Source of the DNA: Blastobasis lacticolella
Lineage: Eukaryota; Arthropoda; Insecta; Lepidoptera; Blastobasidae
Length of the DNA: 64,000 bases
NCBI GenBank assembly: GCA_905147135.1
Contig: LR990043.1
Span: forward strand, 19,841,584 to 19,905,583
Direction of reading: 5' to 3'
Shown here one piece after another: positions 1 through 13,984 of this stretch (its first letter is position 1; the number at the start of each line of letters is the position of its first letter). A program made the translations under genes and the position numbers. Under the pieces are notes generated by a model that saw nothing but the letters and a program-made list of their open reading frames with translations, was not told where the DNA came from and ran no database searches.

Positions 1-2243
1 CGGATAGCACTACAGCTAGTTCACAAAGCCTATAATAAATAGGTTACTCATTATAACGATACCCCACTAAAAACGCCTACAAAAGACATTCTGATCAACT
101 AATAACTGTGTCGGCTTACCTAAAAAACTGTTCCCAAATCGGCTACGATATTTAGGCATTATAATTTCTTCATGCATCGTCATAGCCGTGTGACGTTTTA
201 ATGGCCACTATTGTGCGCGAGCGCAGGTGACCTCCGCTTTTTGACGCCGCGCGACGCGATGACACACATTAGGGGCTTACTCTGTAACTGAAACTGGCAA
301 GCGCACTTTTTGTTTGATGATAATAGTAATAATCAATTTATTAAAGAAAAATTTACACATGGCACAGTTTCGTTTGTCACTTTTGTCGCTTTCAGCACAG
401 GAGAACAAAATGTGATGTATTATGTAACTTATAGCTTATACGGCGGCTAGCAGACTAGACTGTTCTGTAAAATTTGATAAATACCTACATTTATAACTAT
501 AACTCGTTGTGGTTTTATTACATTGAAACTCTTCTAGGTTGAACTGGTTCAACTTGCAGTTGTGTCGGTGGCAAAGCTTGAGCCCTTGGTAGCTTGGTAG
601 GGCCGCATCCACAGACCGGTGACGGATAACGGTGAGCTGCGCGCGCGCCGATAGCGATGCAAATGCACAAATAATTATGAATATATTCATTATACGCCGA
701 AACCGCCGCGGTACATAATAACCGTCCCGTTTCCACGAATACCACTCTTACGAGTAACGTAGGACACTAAACGCACATGTTTACTATGGGAAAGACATAG
801 AGTGCTAGTTTGGTTCCGAAATGGTACACATGTAAATATATCACACGTAGATTCCTCTGTCCCATAGCGGTCGTGTGGTCTCCGGCAGAGCAGAATATAC
901 CACCGTACGTTTGCACGAAACGTCATGTCTCATACGACCCCACGACGACGATTAGAAACAACAAAAAAGAAACACACACATTACACTGGGGTCACATTAA
1001 AACCTTCAAGAAACTAGTCGACACCTATCTCTTACTTACGTATTTACAACTCCCCGCATCTTCCGCTGAGTATTCTCGACCGAAGTAATTTGTTGTCATT
1101 TACTCGCTCGCTCTACACCAAATAACTGTTTTCAGGAATCATTTTATCTCTAACTGAGGGACAGTCTCCGTATTCATTTAGCATTCCTACGGGGGCGGTG
1201 CCGGCGTCGCAGTGACAGTCGGCTAATACCCGCCGCGCAGACAGCCGCGGGCACGCGTCAAAACTGTTATACTTAGTGCTTATTTACGTGCACCGAGAAC
1301 GCCTCTTGCCTTCTGCTTCGATTTCTAAACGATTTGCTTCCCCGTAAGGGAATGCTATGTTTAGTAACTGACATTGATTTGATTCTATTTTAGGAAAACG
1401 ACTGCGAGATGGTATGGTCAAGATTGGAATTGATGCCGATATGTCAGTAATATTATTCATGTATAGATTTTATTTAACATTTAAGACTGAGTTCGAACTT
1501 AGGCGTAGTCGGTACAGTATGTTATAGATATTACCTAATGCCTCTTAAATATGGATGCTGACGCTGACGATCATTAATTGATCCCACTGAAAGCCAGCGT
1601 TGTGGTTTGCGTCAACGGGCCAGGAGGGTCCACTTATGCTGGAACAATGCCCACGAACAATGCCTCTTTGAACCTAATAATTGTCTGTGTTCTAACTATA
1701 TTGTTATTGCATTGTAAAATTATTGTGTCGTGGGGTCCATGTGTAATAAATGTTAATTTCTATCTTTCATTCATTAAACGTACGGTCAACTCTTCATTAG
1801 TCAGTATCCCAACTGGAAAACAAATCAAAAAGGAAATTGAAATCACCGACGGCGGCACTTTAAATGCACTTTTCCGTTCCTTGCATTCCACTTTCTTACG
1901 TGTAATGTAATTAACAATTAAAATCGGATATCGGCTCTCGAGGCGCATACACTTAGCTCAAACTAGGTTTAATGGCTTTCGATACTGTTACTTGGAGAAT
2001 GGTCTGAATGGCCACATGTTCACTCTATTGTGTCGAGCATTTCAATTATGGATTTAGGTAGAAGGTAATATAAGTGTCCCATATCCATATTCGCGTGAGT
2101 GATTAGTAACTTTGTAAGGTTAATGTCTTCGGAGACTTCATTCATAAATCAATGAGGTATCACTCAACATAGTTATGAATTAGATATGAGTTCGAATGCG
2201 CACGTTACTAAATACAAGACTCGTATTCGAACAATATTTTACA
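1..2243. other. No gene seen
   Basis: AT-rich with small CpG patches (about 200-270 and 1,190-1,260). Only the 40-bp retroelement fragment at 866 is recognised; short open frames look accidental. Confidence 0.5.
866..906 (+). mobile_element. Short fragment of the same retroelement tail as at 61.2 kb
   Basis: GTGGTCTCCGGCAGAGCAGA followed by ATATACCACC. Only about 40 bp are recognisable. Confidence 0.35.
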
Positions 2244-2420
2244 CTAGCTGGCCCGCCCGCGCCGCGTCTTCGTTCGCGTGTTGTCCCACCTTATAAACCT
2301 TCCTTATTAATTAGTCTGTCTACTGAAAAAAACTGCAATAAAATCCATTCAATAGTTTTTGGTTTCTCGCGAAGAGACAGACAGACGCGGCATGGAGCTT
2401 TGTTTTATAATATGTAGTGA
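2244..2420 (-). mobile_element. Short non-autonomous Helitron
   Basis: In minus orientation: starts TCACTACATATTATAAAAC next to the host base at 2,421 and ends at CTAG (2,244-2,247) next to A at 2,243, giving an A|T target. The interior contains CAGACAGACGCGG and AAACCTTCC-type blocks shared with other lepidopteran Helitron copies. A different 3' end in the opposite orientation lies 170 bp away at 2,589. Confidence 0.7.
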
Positions 2421-2554
2421 TCCAACAGGGGTTGGTTGAGACTATAGAGTGCAACAAGATAACGATCCTTACACACCGCTTTTACCTCTCCCACATTCAT
2501 ACATCTGAATCTCTAATAAAGAGAAAAAAAAATTGTTTGTTGTAATGGATTTAG

Positions 2555-2589
2555 TCGCGATGTGGACGAAGTCGCGGGCAAAAAGCTAG
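2555..2589 (+). mobile_element. Helitron 3'-end fragment
   Basis: A GTGGACGAAGTCGCGGGC segment then AAAAAGCTAG followed by T. Only the terminal 35 bp or so are recognisable; the 5' part is lost or diverged. Confidence 0.5.
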
Positions 2590-3689
2590 TATTTCACATT
2601 TTACGTCCTTCAAAAACAAGATGTGCAAGTAAGCTAAAATATCTTAAAAAATTTCGATTCGTGTCAATTCAACAAAAACAACAGTGTGGGTCAGTGATAC
2701 ATCGCAAGTGTGCCATCCACGGCTAGCCACAACCTGTTAAAATAAACACAAACAGTCAACAAACTAGTATCTGCGGCTATTCCGGTAGTACGTCTTCTAT
2801 GATTCATTGTTGTGGTGGATCTATATGTGCCACCGTGTCTTCTAAAGCAATATTTTAAACCTAACAAAGTTGACGTTGCTGTCAAGGAATAGTAATTTGG
2901 CATCTACTGTGAAATTACTTAAAGGTTTAAAAACACTGAATTCAATATAAGATAAATGAAAGTAATTTACGCTGAAAATTTTAATTCACGTCACAGTAAA
3001 TAGCAATATTGTATACCCACGTGACAAAGTTATTGTCAGTTTTCTTTGTACCTTTAGAAATTTAACTTATGGCTAGGTACTGTATGTGAACGCACGCCTA
3101 CATAAGAAGTTGATAGGAGAGTACCTAATGGATAATCAGTATCATTATGGCAGCATAATCATCAACAGTCCACCGCTGGACTTAAACATCTCCTGGCTGG
3201 AGGATTTAAAGACGGAGTTGAAGATCGCATTATCGCATGACGCTTCGAGCAGCCTGAATCTTCCGAAAATCCGACCAAGATGTGAACACTGACCTATCGC
3301 TGCCCCTATGCCTCACCTAAAGGTGGTGCGGAAACGGTTGGTGCTAAAGTTTACTCCACACACCACCGTCGAGCAATAAGAGTACCTACAAGATAGGTAG
3401 TATCTACCTACACCTACGCATACCTGTCTAGACTAAACACTCCCATAACCATCCAAGCAACACAGACAGACGGCAAGCAAACGCATTCGTTTTATAGTGA
3501 GCGAACAGCTCAGCAGGTGCCTGCATTCCGCCGCGTCACCTGCCGCACGGCGCGCGCGCAAAAACTGTAATCGTAATCGGCGCCCGCGCACGTGGCGCTA
3601 AGCAGCCGCTCGCCCTAACGCCACACAAATGATAAACATCGGGTTGGATACGTTGTTATTCCTAAATCATCGCTATCCTGAACCCGGAT

Positions 3690-3930
3690 GTCTTTTTTAT
3701 GCCTGAGTAGCATAAAAAGCACCTGAAGGAAAGAGGGAACTGTCGCCTTTATCATCTAGTAACAGAAATGACACTGTGAGAGCTAAGATGAAATGCCTTA
3801 TGCGTGTAATTGCGCTGGATATCTTATCCTTCAAATGAGAAGACAACGATGCAATCATTGCTTGGCAGCGGGAATAAGGCTGTGGTACTTACCCGCGAAG
3901 ACTCCTCAGGCTTGACAGAATCCTACCATT
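3690..3930. repeat. Four-copy dispersed repeat, copy 1
   Basis: Starts TTTTTTATGCCTGAGTAGCA and includes AAGATGAAATGCCTTATGCG, GCAATCATTGCTTGGCAGCG, GACTCCTCAGGCTTGACAGA and ATCCTACCATT. These blocks occur in the same order in the copy at 32.4-32.7 kb, in opposite orientation. Confidence 0.6.
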
Positions 3931-6900
3931 TTATAAATTCTGCGATAGCCACTGAGGAGTATTGAAAGTGGGTTGTGCTGACGGCAGCCAAGATGTCTTT
4001 TTTGTTGTCCGAGCCCCAGAAAGGAGGGAGTGAATATAAACAGGATGTGAGAAGAACTTATAGGGAATCTAGAAGTTATTGCGTGGAAAGAGTCACTGCC
4101 AAATAGGCACCACGCGCAGTTCGCGTGATTCTGTCTAATGGACCAGTTAGGAAGTGGACGAGTTAGAAAAGTGGACGAAGTTGTCCAAATGGGTCCAAAA
4201 AAGACCATGAATTCTCAGACAAAAAGTACACACGGGGCAGATAAGTAAAATAGCTACTTATTTTTATGACAGTAAGTAGTCTTCGTTCAAGAACTCTTGC
4301 GAAAGCGCGCACAATCGCGTCGCGCAACGCATCATAAAAAATGTGATAACCAAAGTGTAATTCAGGCAATATAGTTTACTGCATAAAATAGGGTCTCTAT
4401 GATTAGGGTAACACTATTGTCTTACCCTACACATGAACTAATTGACAACAAAATAGAAACCTAATCCAAATAAGCGCTTGAAAAAACTCAAATCGCCTCG
4501 TCTATATAGCCGACATACCAATTGGAAAGCCTAGAAACGAGTGTTAAGTTCATTAGTCAAATCGAAGTGCAAGCAATTCAAGACAAAGCGAAAACGAACG
4601 GCCAGATGCGATCGATAGTCGGCGATAGTATCTAGGCGGCGCCAGCGCATTGCTATACGATGGAAAGCCTGCCCATTTGGCATTTCAACTGAATAATTGT
4701 GGAAAGCTATCGCCGGATTAGGACTGGGCGACCTTTACAGGGAAAAACTTGCCAGCACATTGTCGGTTAGAGTCTAGCTGTAAATCGCCAGCGCTTTATA
4801 CGGCAAACAAATGATTAACAAGTCACCATTGTACAAGAAGAAGCGTAGCTAATCGTTGTGGCTGAGTCAACACTGCAATCGAGATGTTGGTAGAATAAAT
4901 AGGGTCGCAGCTCGGGAAAAAACAAGAGGATAGCGTTATCCACGTTCCAATATAACAGTAAAAGACGGTAAGATCCTGTCAACAGTGTCTGATTGCAGTG
5001 CAAACAATCTGCACGAGACGCGGGCCCGTTTAACGGAGACAACATAATAGTGACTCAGTGCAAACGTTTGCTCATTACCGCCGAGATGCAAAAACCGATC
5101 AAACATATGGAATTATCACGCAAACGCTATCGACCGATAAACATTTAACGGTCAATGTCGGAACCAGTCTCGGTGGCCAATCACAGACGCCTTGACGTAT
5201 CAATGACCGGAACCGGTCGTAAAGTTCGTTATTTAACGTAAAACAGTCGTATATTCAAATCTGCGTACACAAATCACTAGGTAACACGTTTGGGAGCGCC
5301 CAGCGACCTGCCTGTCCGCTGAACAGGTTTAGCTATAATGTAGAACGCGCTAGAATTCCAAATGGTCATATTATAATGTACGATACAGAAAAAAGTGGGT
5401 TAGAATGTTAAGGCATCGATTTGGATGAACAGAAATTATATGACATACGATTATTGGCTATACCAATAAGTGACATCGCTTTATGTTAAACGAGATATGA
5501 TGATTCACATTTTTATTCGAGAGTTTGTTCTATTCTACACTAGCAGTTCGACTAAATTAGGGCACGTCAACTAATTTTGCAAATACATAAATGAAGATGC
5601 ACTTTCGCCATTTATTTTTTTTGCTCAACCTTGAAACTTGAGACGAAATGGAAAGCGTTCTTGACCGTAATATGCCGAGTGAGCTTTCATAACGAATACG
5701 TCAATCAAATTTGTAAGAAATTAGACTAATTACGAGTTACGATTCAGCAGTTGCCTGCAAAGTTGCGAACTTGAATTCGCGTTCCCATATAGATAGATAA
5801 TCATACAGATCTACAAATTTCTTACAAAGATTATACTGTAGCAATTGTTAAACTATTTATCAAATGTCAGAAAAACATTAATGGTCAAGAAAGACATCGG
5901 GACATATCGGATCTAAATAAATATGGACTAAGCAGGTACAGTTAATCAATGAAAACGCGATACCACTAAAAATTCCGCTATATAAAAATATCAAGAGGAA
6001 ACATTGCGGTAGGAAAGTCATATGATCACCGTATATAATAAACGTTTCTTCTGTTACTTGTGCGGTTGATATATCACGTGGTGACAACCGCAGACACGGA
6101 AGACTTTGTCTCTTCTTCGATTTCAACACGTTACATATCGCGGGTCTGCATCGACTATACTAATCAGATCTCCAGGCCCATAGTCATGCATTACATACCT
6201 ATGTAATAATACGAAATTATGAGTATGCAGCGTTGTTCACGCAAGTACTTGTCAACTATGTAATATTCAAGTTTACAAGTTGCATAGCATGCTAATCCCT
6301 GAATAATTCAGTGTGCTCACAACCATTAAGTTAAGAAGTCGTGTCTCTGATCTGATCATTGCCAACGTCGCTGCATAATAATCAATTTGAGGACGAATGA
6401 AGCGGCACGCGCAGCACACGAACCGCGAGCAGTAGGCAAGTTAAATGCATTAGAAATTAAAATCAGACATTCCAATACCGGCCGGTTCCAAACGTACAGT
6501 TTTCTAAGAAATGGAAGTGTTTCACTCCAGGAATTACCATTTTATTGCGCACGGCCGCGTGTAATGTAACCGCCCGCTTTGGGATCGCATAAAATTGTAA
6601 AAGAATTACTCGAGGTGGGCATAAAACGGGCGCCATGCTGCGCGCGAGCCTTTTTATACACCTGCTTGCTCCGCGCCCGGCCGGGCTATAGTAAATAATA
6701 AACGTACGCTAGGTATAGCTACAAGGAAACAGGTCTATCCTTATAAAATGACGGCGTTAAACCATTCCCGGTCCAACTTTTTATGGTATCCAGGTGAAAT
6801 AACAACAGACAAGGCAAATGACAAGATTGATGATCTACGCTCTGCGAATCCCGATCTCAAGGAAATTCTGGTGACTATGTGATCTTATTTGGCTGTCACC

Positions 6901-8329
6901 GTTTTCCATCCCTTTCGTCATCTGCTCCTCGCTCATCCTTCTAGGGTTAGTATAGATACCTACGGAAACAAAAGTATTCACCAACACCATCGACGGTATC
7001 GATCTACCGATGCGCGAAGAACGCAAGCCCTACACAGCCCGAGGGCAGACCCGCGGTTCACGGTGTCAGTGGCGCGCGGGAACGAACGCCGCGACGCGCA
7101 CGCGCGGCGGCGCGCGCGCAGCCGATTGATTCACGCCCGCGCGGCCACAGCAAGATCACTTGTAAGCTCGACCTGCCTGAATAGCATGACGTGCTTTATC
7201 GCGGGAGTCTTACTTGCTTCAACGCAAATTGATAAAGTCACATTGACAAAACCCGTCATGCTACGGGTGCCGGAAATTATTTCATCACCCTAAGGTGCTC
7301 AGCTAGGCTACCACCATCCACGCTGCAAGACGGACAAGGCTCTGTCGAATCTTTATCATAACGTGTCGCCATACGTAAAAGCCAAAACACCACAATTTAA
7401 GACTTATTTAAGGAATGCAATTACAGAAAGGACGTAATGATATATAACTCGAAGACAGGGTGAAATGGAGAAGGAGTGGGAGGGCTGACCCTGGCAGATG
7501 TGGATCCAGTATGGACAGCTAGACTGATACAGACTTAATGCAATGAGTACTATAAAACATACAACACAACACGCAATTGACAGCCATGGTGACCGCTACT
7601 ACAGTTCCTCAAAAATTGATAAAGAAGCAGAGTTTTATTTTTGTTTTCATAATATTTCTCTAATGTATCATTAATATAACCCACTTCATAAAAGGTGCAT
7701 CGCCGAACGACGCACGTGGTGTCCACTGCTGGGCAAGAGCACAACAAACCAGTTGACCCGAACTATATTTTACTTGAAAATCTATCGAAAATACACATAA
7801 CACAGCTATACCAGCTATGGCGTGGGCGCAACATGAATAAAAGAAATAAGGGCCAAGGGCGTGTTACTATGATAGATGAAGTATGACGAGATAAGAGCGA
7901 TCTGAATAGTTATCTTAAGCTATGGGTGTCATTTTGATGCCATTAACCTCATTCTTGTGAATGGAGCTCTAGTTTTTATGGTTAATCATTTAATAGGTTA
8001 TTATTATCTCAGTGATGCGTACCGTCACTGTACTTTAAGGTTTTAGATTAGCAAACTAAAGAAACTAGAGCATCTGTCACGCACAACATTTTTGTAGGCA
8101 TGAGATCATTGCGTTATTTAAAGGCTTACTAAGAACGTAACCAGTTGTACGGCATAAAAATGCAGAGTGTTCTGGTTGATTCGTAGGTACCTTTCAGTGA
8201 CTTAGATTTAGATGAGGTCAGCAATTTTTGCCTGCGTACAAATCGAAAATCCATATCGAAGGTACCGTACGTCAACAATAAGACGCTTGCCGCTTTATTT
8301 TCTATAATCTGTATTATCCTCAAATCGCT

Positions 8330-8425
8330 AACATGGTCGCAGTAAATTCGAACGCAACGGCCGCCGGCGCGTGCGCACCGCTCGCGCACGCGCAGCTGCG
8401 GGCTCGGTATCGGTAATTTGCGGTC
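8330..8425. other. CpG-rich block
   Basis: GCCGCCGGCGCGTGCGCACC and CTCGCGCACGCGCAGCTGCG in AT-rich surroundings. Similar blocks occur near 3,530-3,615, 7,030-7,150, 18,465-18,550, 40,570-40,700 and 46,985-47,055. No gene is supported in any of them. Confidence 0.5.
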
Positions 8426-9559
8426 GCATGGTGGAGTCACTACGGATCGTTATTTAGCATATCAATTAGATATGGAGATGGTACTCTTTCGGCGTTAGGC
8501 ACTGTGTGTACGGCAGACGTCGTGAAAATTGTGGCTGTACTTTTACCGCAAGTGTATAATATTCGTTTACGGTTCAACAACCGAACGTTTACTGCGTCAT
8601 AACATTCTTGAGAGGAATGGCAAGCAAATTATCAAATACATTTGCAAATTCCTACACGTTACTTCATTGTCTTCCAACTTTAAAAAAATTAATATCAAAA
8701 ATCAACACTGTGCAATCATTCATAACGCCAAACCCAAACCTCTGGAAGCACGTTTCACCGATTATAATTTTATTTTCCCCGCCACACAACCCAACCGGTG
8801 CAATAAATCCCTCCGCAGGAAATAATTAAATAATTAAAAGCGTCGTCTTCCCTGCGCCCGCGCCGAGCGAGTGCCGAGGCGAGTGGCGACTCGGCGAGTC
8901 AGTGAACTTTCGCGGACGGCTAGCCTTGACCGTGCAGGCGAAGGCGTAAGCGACTCATTTACTCGCTTCATTTGCTCTTGCTCTTTACTCAGCCGAGTGG
9001 GTAACGAGGTGATTCAAAGTAGCTTCTTTCGACGCGAGACGAGTCGTTGCGGTAGTGGACCAATATTGACACGGATGCGTCGGCGTTTCAGCAACATTTG
9101 GGTATTTTGCTTACAATTTACATGGAAAACCAACAATGTGTTCAGTACGAGCGGTTACCGCAGTTTTCACAACTGTACAGTAACTGACGAGAACAGTCGA
9201 CTATCCCGTAAGATCGAATTCCATTATTTAACCAAGAGCTCCTGAAGGCAAGAATGAGAGGCTGTTTCTAGACAGGCATGCTTCGCTCAAACCAAGGCCG
9301 CGTTGTCCCATTCGGTGAGATCGCAGATATTACTGGTTTAACCCCAGAGAGTAAAAGCCTTCTACATTAATTATCTAATCGTGTAAACTGCGAACTACCC
9401 ACAATTACACTAATTGCGCGGGTCAGCGAAGGAAGCTGACTCGAATCTCCATCAACGGCACTGGAGTTACATAAAATCATTTATTTTATTAGTTAACTGT
9501 AATGTGATGACATAAATGTAAAGTGATTATCGATTCAATAAAAACCGTACATAAATCAG

Positions 9560-9588
9560 AAAAGAGTCATTGGTATATGGCCGGCATA
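9560..9588 (-). mobile_element. Remnant of SINE head/body junction
   Basis: AAAAGAGTCATTGGTATATG followed by GCCGGC matches the segment just after the tRNA-like head in the 25.4-kb copy (AAAGAGTCATTGGTTTATGG). Nothing else of the element is visible. Confidence 0.35.
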
Positions 9589-12537
9589 AAACAGACGGCA
9601 AAGACGGCATGCAAATACGCAGAGAAACTGCGAAGAGGGTATCATTACGTTTTCCAGCAATGAGGCAACGGAAGCCCGGCAGCCACTCGGTCTGGACCAG
9701 CTAATTGCCACCCGTAATCACTCGAGCGCAGGAAACCTCGCATCACAACGTCGACTATGATCTATTAGGTGAAATCACAAGTTTTCATAACATCTGCTAA
9801 TTTCCACCGCCGCGGTATTCGCTTCGGATACCGTGCGAATCAGGCGATGCTACGAATGTTGAGATCGCAAGCGAATATATACAGAAATAGATCAGAATGT
9901 GCCGCAGCTATGAAGGAAACGAACAGAACAATGGAAACGGTAAAAGCAGAGTGAGCATTAATGGTGTATTCGCGATAATTTAAGATAGCGGGCCTAAGAT
10001 ACGAGATTCCCCAAAGAATATACAGCGCAAACAAACGACACGAAAATTGAGAACAAGGTCAAGAACTGTCTCAGAGGAGTTAGGGACGGACAATGGAACA
10101 CCGCTCGAACCACGGAACCGTGGGAGTGATCTTTAAGAATTCCAAACAAAAGTCGAACCCAACAATACCAAAGAACTATCATTGCAAACTCGTGAATACA
10201 CCTGGAACACGACCAAAGCAATAGAACCGCAAGGACGCTGCGACAGCAAACGTATTGTTGTCCGTGTACATCCCAATTGGGAGACGCCAAAAACGGCCGC
10301 CATGTTAATAATCGCCAATTAGTTAAAGACCGGCCGTGACAAAAGCAGCGATTAGGTGTTCGTGCTCGAGAATTTGGTGGATAATTACTCATGTCTAGAC
10401 TGCGATCCCAAAACCTAAGGCAAGGATAAAGCAATCATCTCCAGCTAAATTAGACCACTCATAATCTAATAGAGACAAGTAAAAACCTGTTAAATTGAAT
10501 AGCGAATTACATGAACATGAAACAAGTAGCTAAGCTTCGATAATACAAAATGGTCGTTACAAACTCAATTATTACAAATTACATGATGGACAGTGTTTTG
10601 TTACTTACATCATCCATCAGTCATCTTCACACAGCACCGCTGGCGATGTGGAATGAGGTAAAAACACTGTAACTGTTCGGTCTATTACAAAGCGCACCCT
10701 GCAGCCCATTAAAGTATCCTATCAGCGTAACGGTTGTTCTAACACTATTGCGTTTTATGATCGAGCTTATCACGGGTGCTACTACCGGCACTTGAGGTAA
10801 GTACTGAGCAGGTGCGCATAATATGGTGAACTGCAACTCACCGAGCTTGAGAGATGGTTGAGCAAATGGAACTTACATATAGTACTGTACAACCTGTCAC
10901 TCATACGCACTCGTAGGGATAATGCTATTAACCAGTGTCGATGGACATAATATAGAGGAAGAGCATCATAATACAACAACACTCTACAGGGCTCATATGG
11001 CCACATAGATACAAGATTTTAATAAAGTGTGAATATATTATTAATGCTAATAAAATTAATAAATACTGTTAAACCAAGCTTGTGCATAGCTAAATGAATT
11101 AGCTCTAAAAAGGAAATAGTAAAAAAGATTGAGCTTTTGAGAAAATAAGCTATCGATCGGAAATCTAAATAAGCTAATAATAAAACACGAATATGTATGT
11201 TGCACACCCTCAGATGTGTGGGATAGGGTTATCAACACAATTCCAAGCAAATGATGAAGGGACGGACCCCGCATGACATAAGCAGTTAAACAGCAACAGT
11301 TACTATGATTGGAAGCGCAGAATCAGTGTCAAGCGAGACTTGCCGCGCCCCCAGGCGCCGCTCGCAATAGCCCAATAACTGTACGCGATTGCTATATCTT
11401 CCAGCTAATCGTAAAGCGGACCACGCCTGAATAGCGCGCAGTGCATCTATTACGATAATTGAAACATCGAGCTTTGTAGGTCGTACATTCCCTTGGTAAA
11501 GGTACGTTCTTAGACGGTTATTTGCAAGCAGTCACAAATTGTTTACAAAAATATTATTATAAATTATATTACTTGTATCCATAATTTTTAACAAGCACAA
11601 TTGCAAAATTTATCTGTAGCTATGGTATAAACCATGATTTACGACCAGTAACGCATTATGAATGAAGGAAGTTTGCCAACACATTGGAGGTAATGTTTTC
11701 GTTGCTAAACTTTTTGTAACATTTCTCATCAGAGGCTCATTATGTACGTCTAATGTTGCTGGTTATAATATATCTACGTTACAGGTGTAGCGGCAATTCT
11801 GGACAAAAACAAAAAGTGAATGAATGCAACAATTGAGCAAAGACAGACACTTAGTGCAAAATGTGTTGTAAGTGTTATTAAATAGTTCAACAGACCATGA
11901 ACTAACGCACGCAGAAGATAAGTCTTAGACGATTTAACACCTCGACGCCCCCAAATGTCGAAATGGTATATTAAGATAAACAGGAGCCAAATTTCCCAAT
12001 GGTGAACTACAGAATAGTAATTTGATACTTCGTTGTAGTTGGAGTAGCTTTTAGTTTTACTTAGAAACCTAGACCTATGTACCGTAAAGGTGACCAGAAC
12101 GATTGGTAAACCTGCACACATTACATCCAAACACTATCAAGCCGCACAAAACCATAAGACAACACAGACGTCGTTATTAACTGTACCTATACTAACAGAG
12201 TCTCCATCTCATCACCATAACCACGGAGCGACGGTCAAATTAACGCAAATCCCCAAATAAGCTATTCAAACGTCATTGGGGCCAGCATTCCGAGATTTCA
12301 GAGCCGTGAGACGAGACGAGAACAAATCAACTGTACGCACAATTAAACACTCAAGCTTTTAAGTGTCCGCATAGTGAATTTCGTGTTTTCTCAAGTGGTG
12401 GAAATGCGGAGGATACGTTATGACGGTTAGCAACTCGGAGCACTATTTCGTTATGTCAGCGTTGGATATTATTGCTTATTGATTAAAGGACTTCCTTGGG
12501 TTTATTTTCTTTCGAGTTGTAAAGACATCTGAAGTAA

Positions 12538-12619
12538 CAATCAACAAAATAAATCACTTATTGATTTGATTTGAATCAAACAATCAACAAAATATATCAA
12601 GTATTGATTTCAATTGGAT
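12538..12619. repeat. Two-copy tandem repeat, 43-bp period
   Basis: CAATCAACAAAATAAATCAC and CAATCAACAAAATATATCAA start two adjacent units; both continue with TTGATTT blocks. Confidence 0.75.
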
Positions 12620-13402
12620 ATATATAAATCTACATTTAAAATGTTTGTAGATATATTTCATCCAACCCATCAAGCAACCCAGGCATGAAAAAAATTGCAA
12701 TAAAGCAAAAAATATAACCACCAAAAGCTATTTTGAAAAGTATACCCATTGTTCGGGAGGAAGCAATTCAAATCAGGAAATAGTGACCGGAACGATGCAG
12801 TGATAATGTTACCTCATCAAATAAAGCGATACACAATGTCAAAGGTAAAACAAAACCTTTTATAATGACATCACGTCACTCTTTTGTAATTACCGCCATT
12901 TCATGGAAGACCAGCCAAGCATAAGAACATAAATCAAAGGAGGACGTTGGCTCTCGATGCGACTTCTCTATGAGTTATGTCGAACAAAAGAACAATTACT
13001 CAAATTAAGTACCTACCCAACCTTTTCAGATATCAATTTAAAAATTTCCCATCGCCATGCCATTACTATTGAATGCGTGCTTTCATTGAAAGCATTAGGC
13101 TCATGCTTTGCCGTGATTGCTGGCATACATTCAAGACGCTTCAGCTTTCACAATTTCATGTTCGATTCATTATGATTGATACCCGTTTATGCAAACATCG
13201 ACATTAATATTGCCATCCATTACTTAAGTCGACGTATTAGGCATTTTAAGCATTAAGTTGTAAGCTGCATCGTTTATTCATTCACGTAATAAGGCTTCTG
13301 TGTCAGAGCTAATGCGCAAACCTGTCGTTCGGGTTCCCTCCAGCGATCGCGCGGTTCGATAGTTCCCTCACTAAAACTCCACCTGATGAATAATAACGGT
13401 GC

Positions 13403-13984
13403 CTAGTTTATGTGTGGTATTTCTCTAGAGCCATCGCATCTAGATTGAACTTTCTTTGGCGTAGAGATATTTCGCTGGTTCATTTCTCTCACACACAGCG
13501 CGGGTACACTGCACTTATTCTCCGTTGGAGAGATTTTATCTTTCCAGCAAATAACAGGAACGAGAACGGCTTGTTTCCTGAAATCGCTATCTGCGATCGA
13601 GGCGGCCGCTCGAACGTCGTCAACGAGGAGCTTCTCATGACGGCCGCTTCCTGGCGCTGCGCAGGCGCAGCCGCGTGTCGGGCCGCGGAAGTATCGGCAG
13701 GTGTTGTCAAAAACAACGGCGCAATAACTCTCACGCCTCTCGGCCGCCAGGAGCGGACAGCGAAATATTACTCTCATAATCGCCGATGCCAACAATCGAT
13801 TCACTTTCGCCCGAGCGATTCTTATCGCAAAAAGTAGCCGCGCGAGCCCGACTGGCCACCGCTGGCTTGTTTCCTTTGCCGGGTTCCTGTTCTCTATCCA
13901 ACCTAGCCGATTGAAAAAGCAATATTGCATCCTTTTGCCCCTTAGATGTCGTGGCCAACCAGATTTATCTGGATTACATTTCAT
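13403..13984 (-). other. CpG-rich block with a 193-codon open frame (not called a gene)
   Basis: The longest open frame of the window (minus strand, GTG or ATG type start not resolved) overlaps a 141-codon frame on the other strand, in a block rich in CG (13,580-13,860 includes GCGGCCGCTCGAACGTCGTC and CTGCGCAGGCGCAG). Open frames on both strands at one place are expected where stop codons are rare. The predicted peptides look unlike any family I know. It could be a promoter or an alternative first exon of the spire-like gene. Confidence 0.3.

Larger units (their letters stand above)
3931..13402. other. No gene seen
   Basis: AT-rich sequence with CpG blocks near 7.1, 8.4 and 8.9 kb, a SINE remnant at 9.56 kb and a tandem pair at 12.5 kb. 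The 134-codon frame at 6,889-7,293 spans a CG-rich patch and has arginine-rich, random-looking composition. Downstream spire exons were searched for by eye here and not found, which does not exclude them. Confidence 0.4.

Noticed and set aside
6889..7293. 134-codon plus-strand open frame
   Set aside because: It crosses a CG-rich patch where stops are rare; arginine/histidine-rich, random-looking translation and no splice context.
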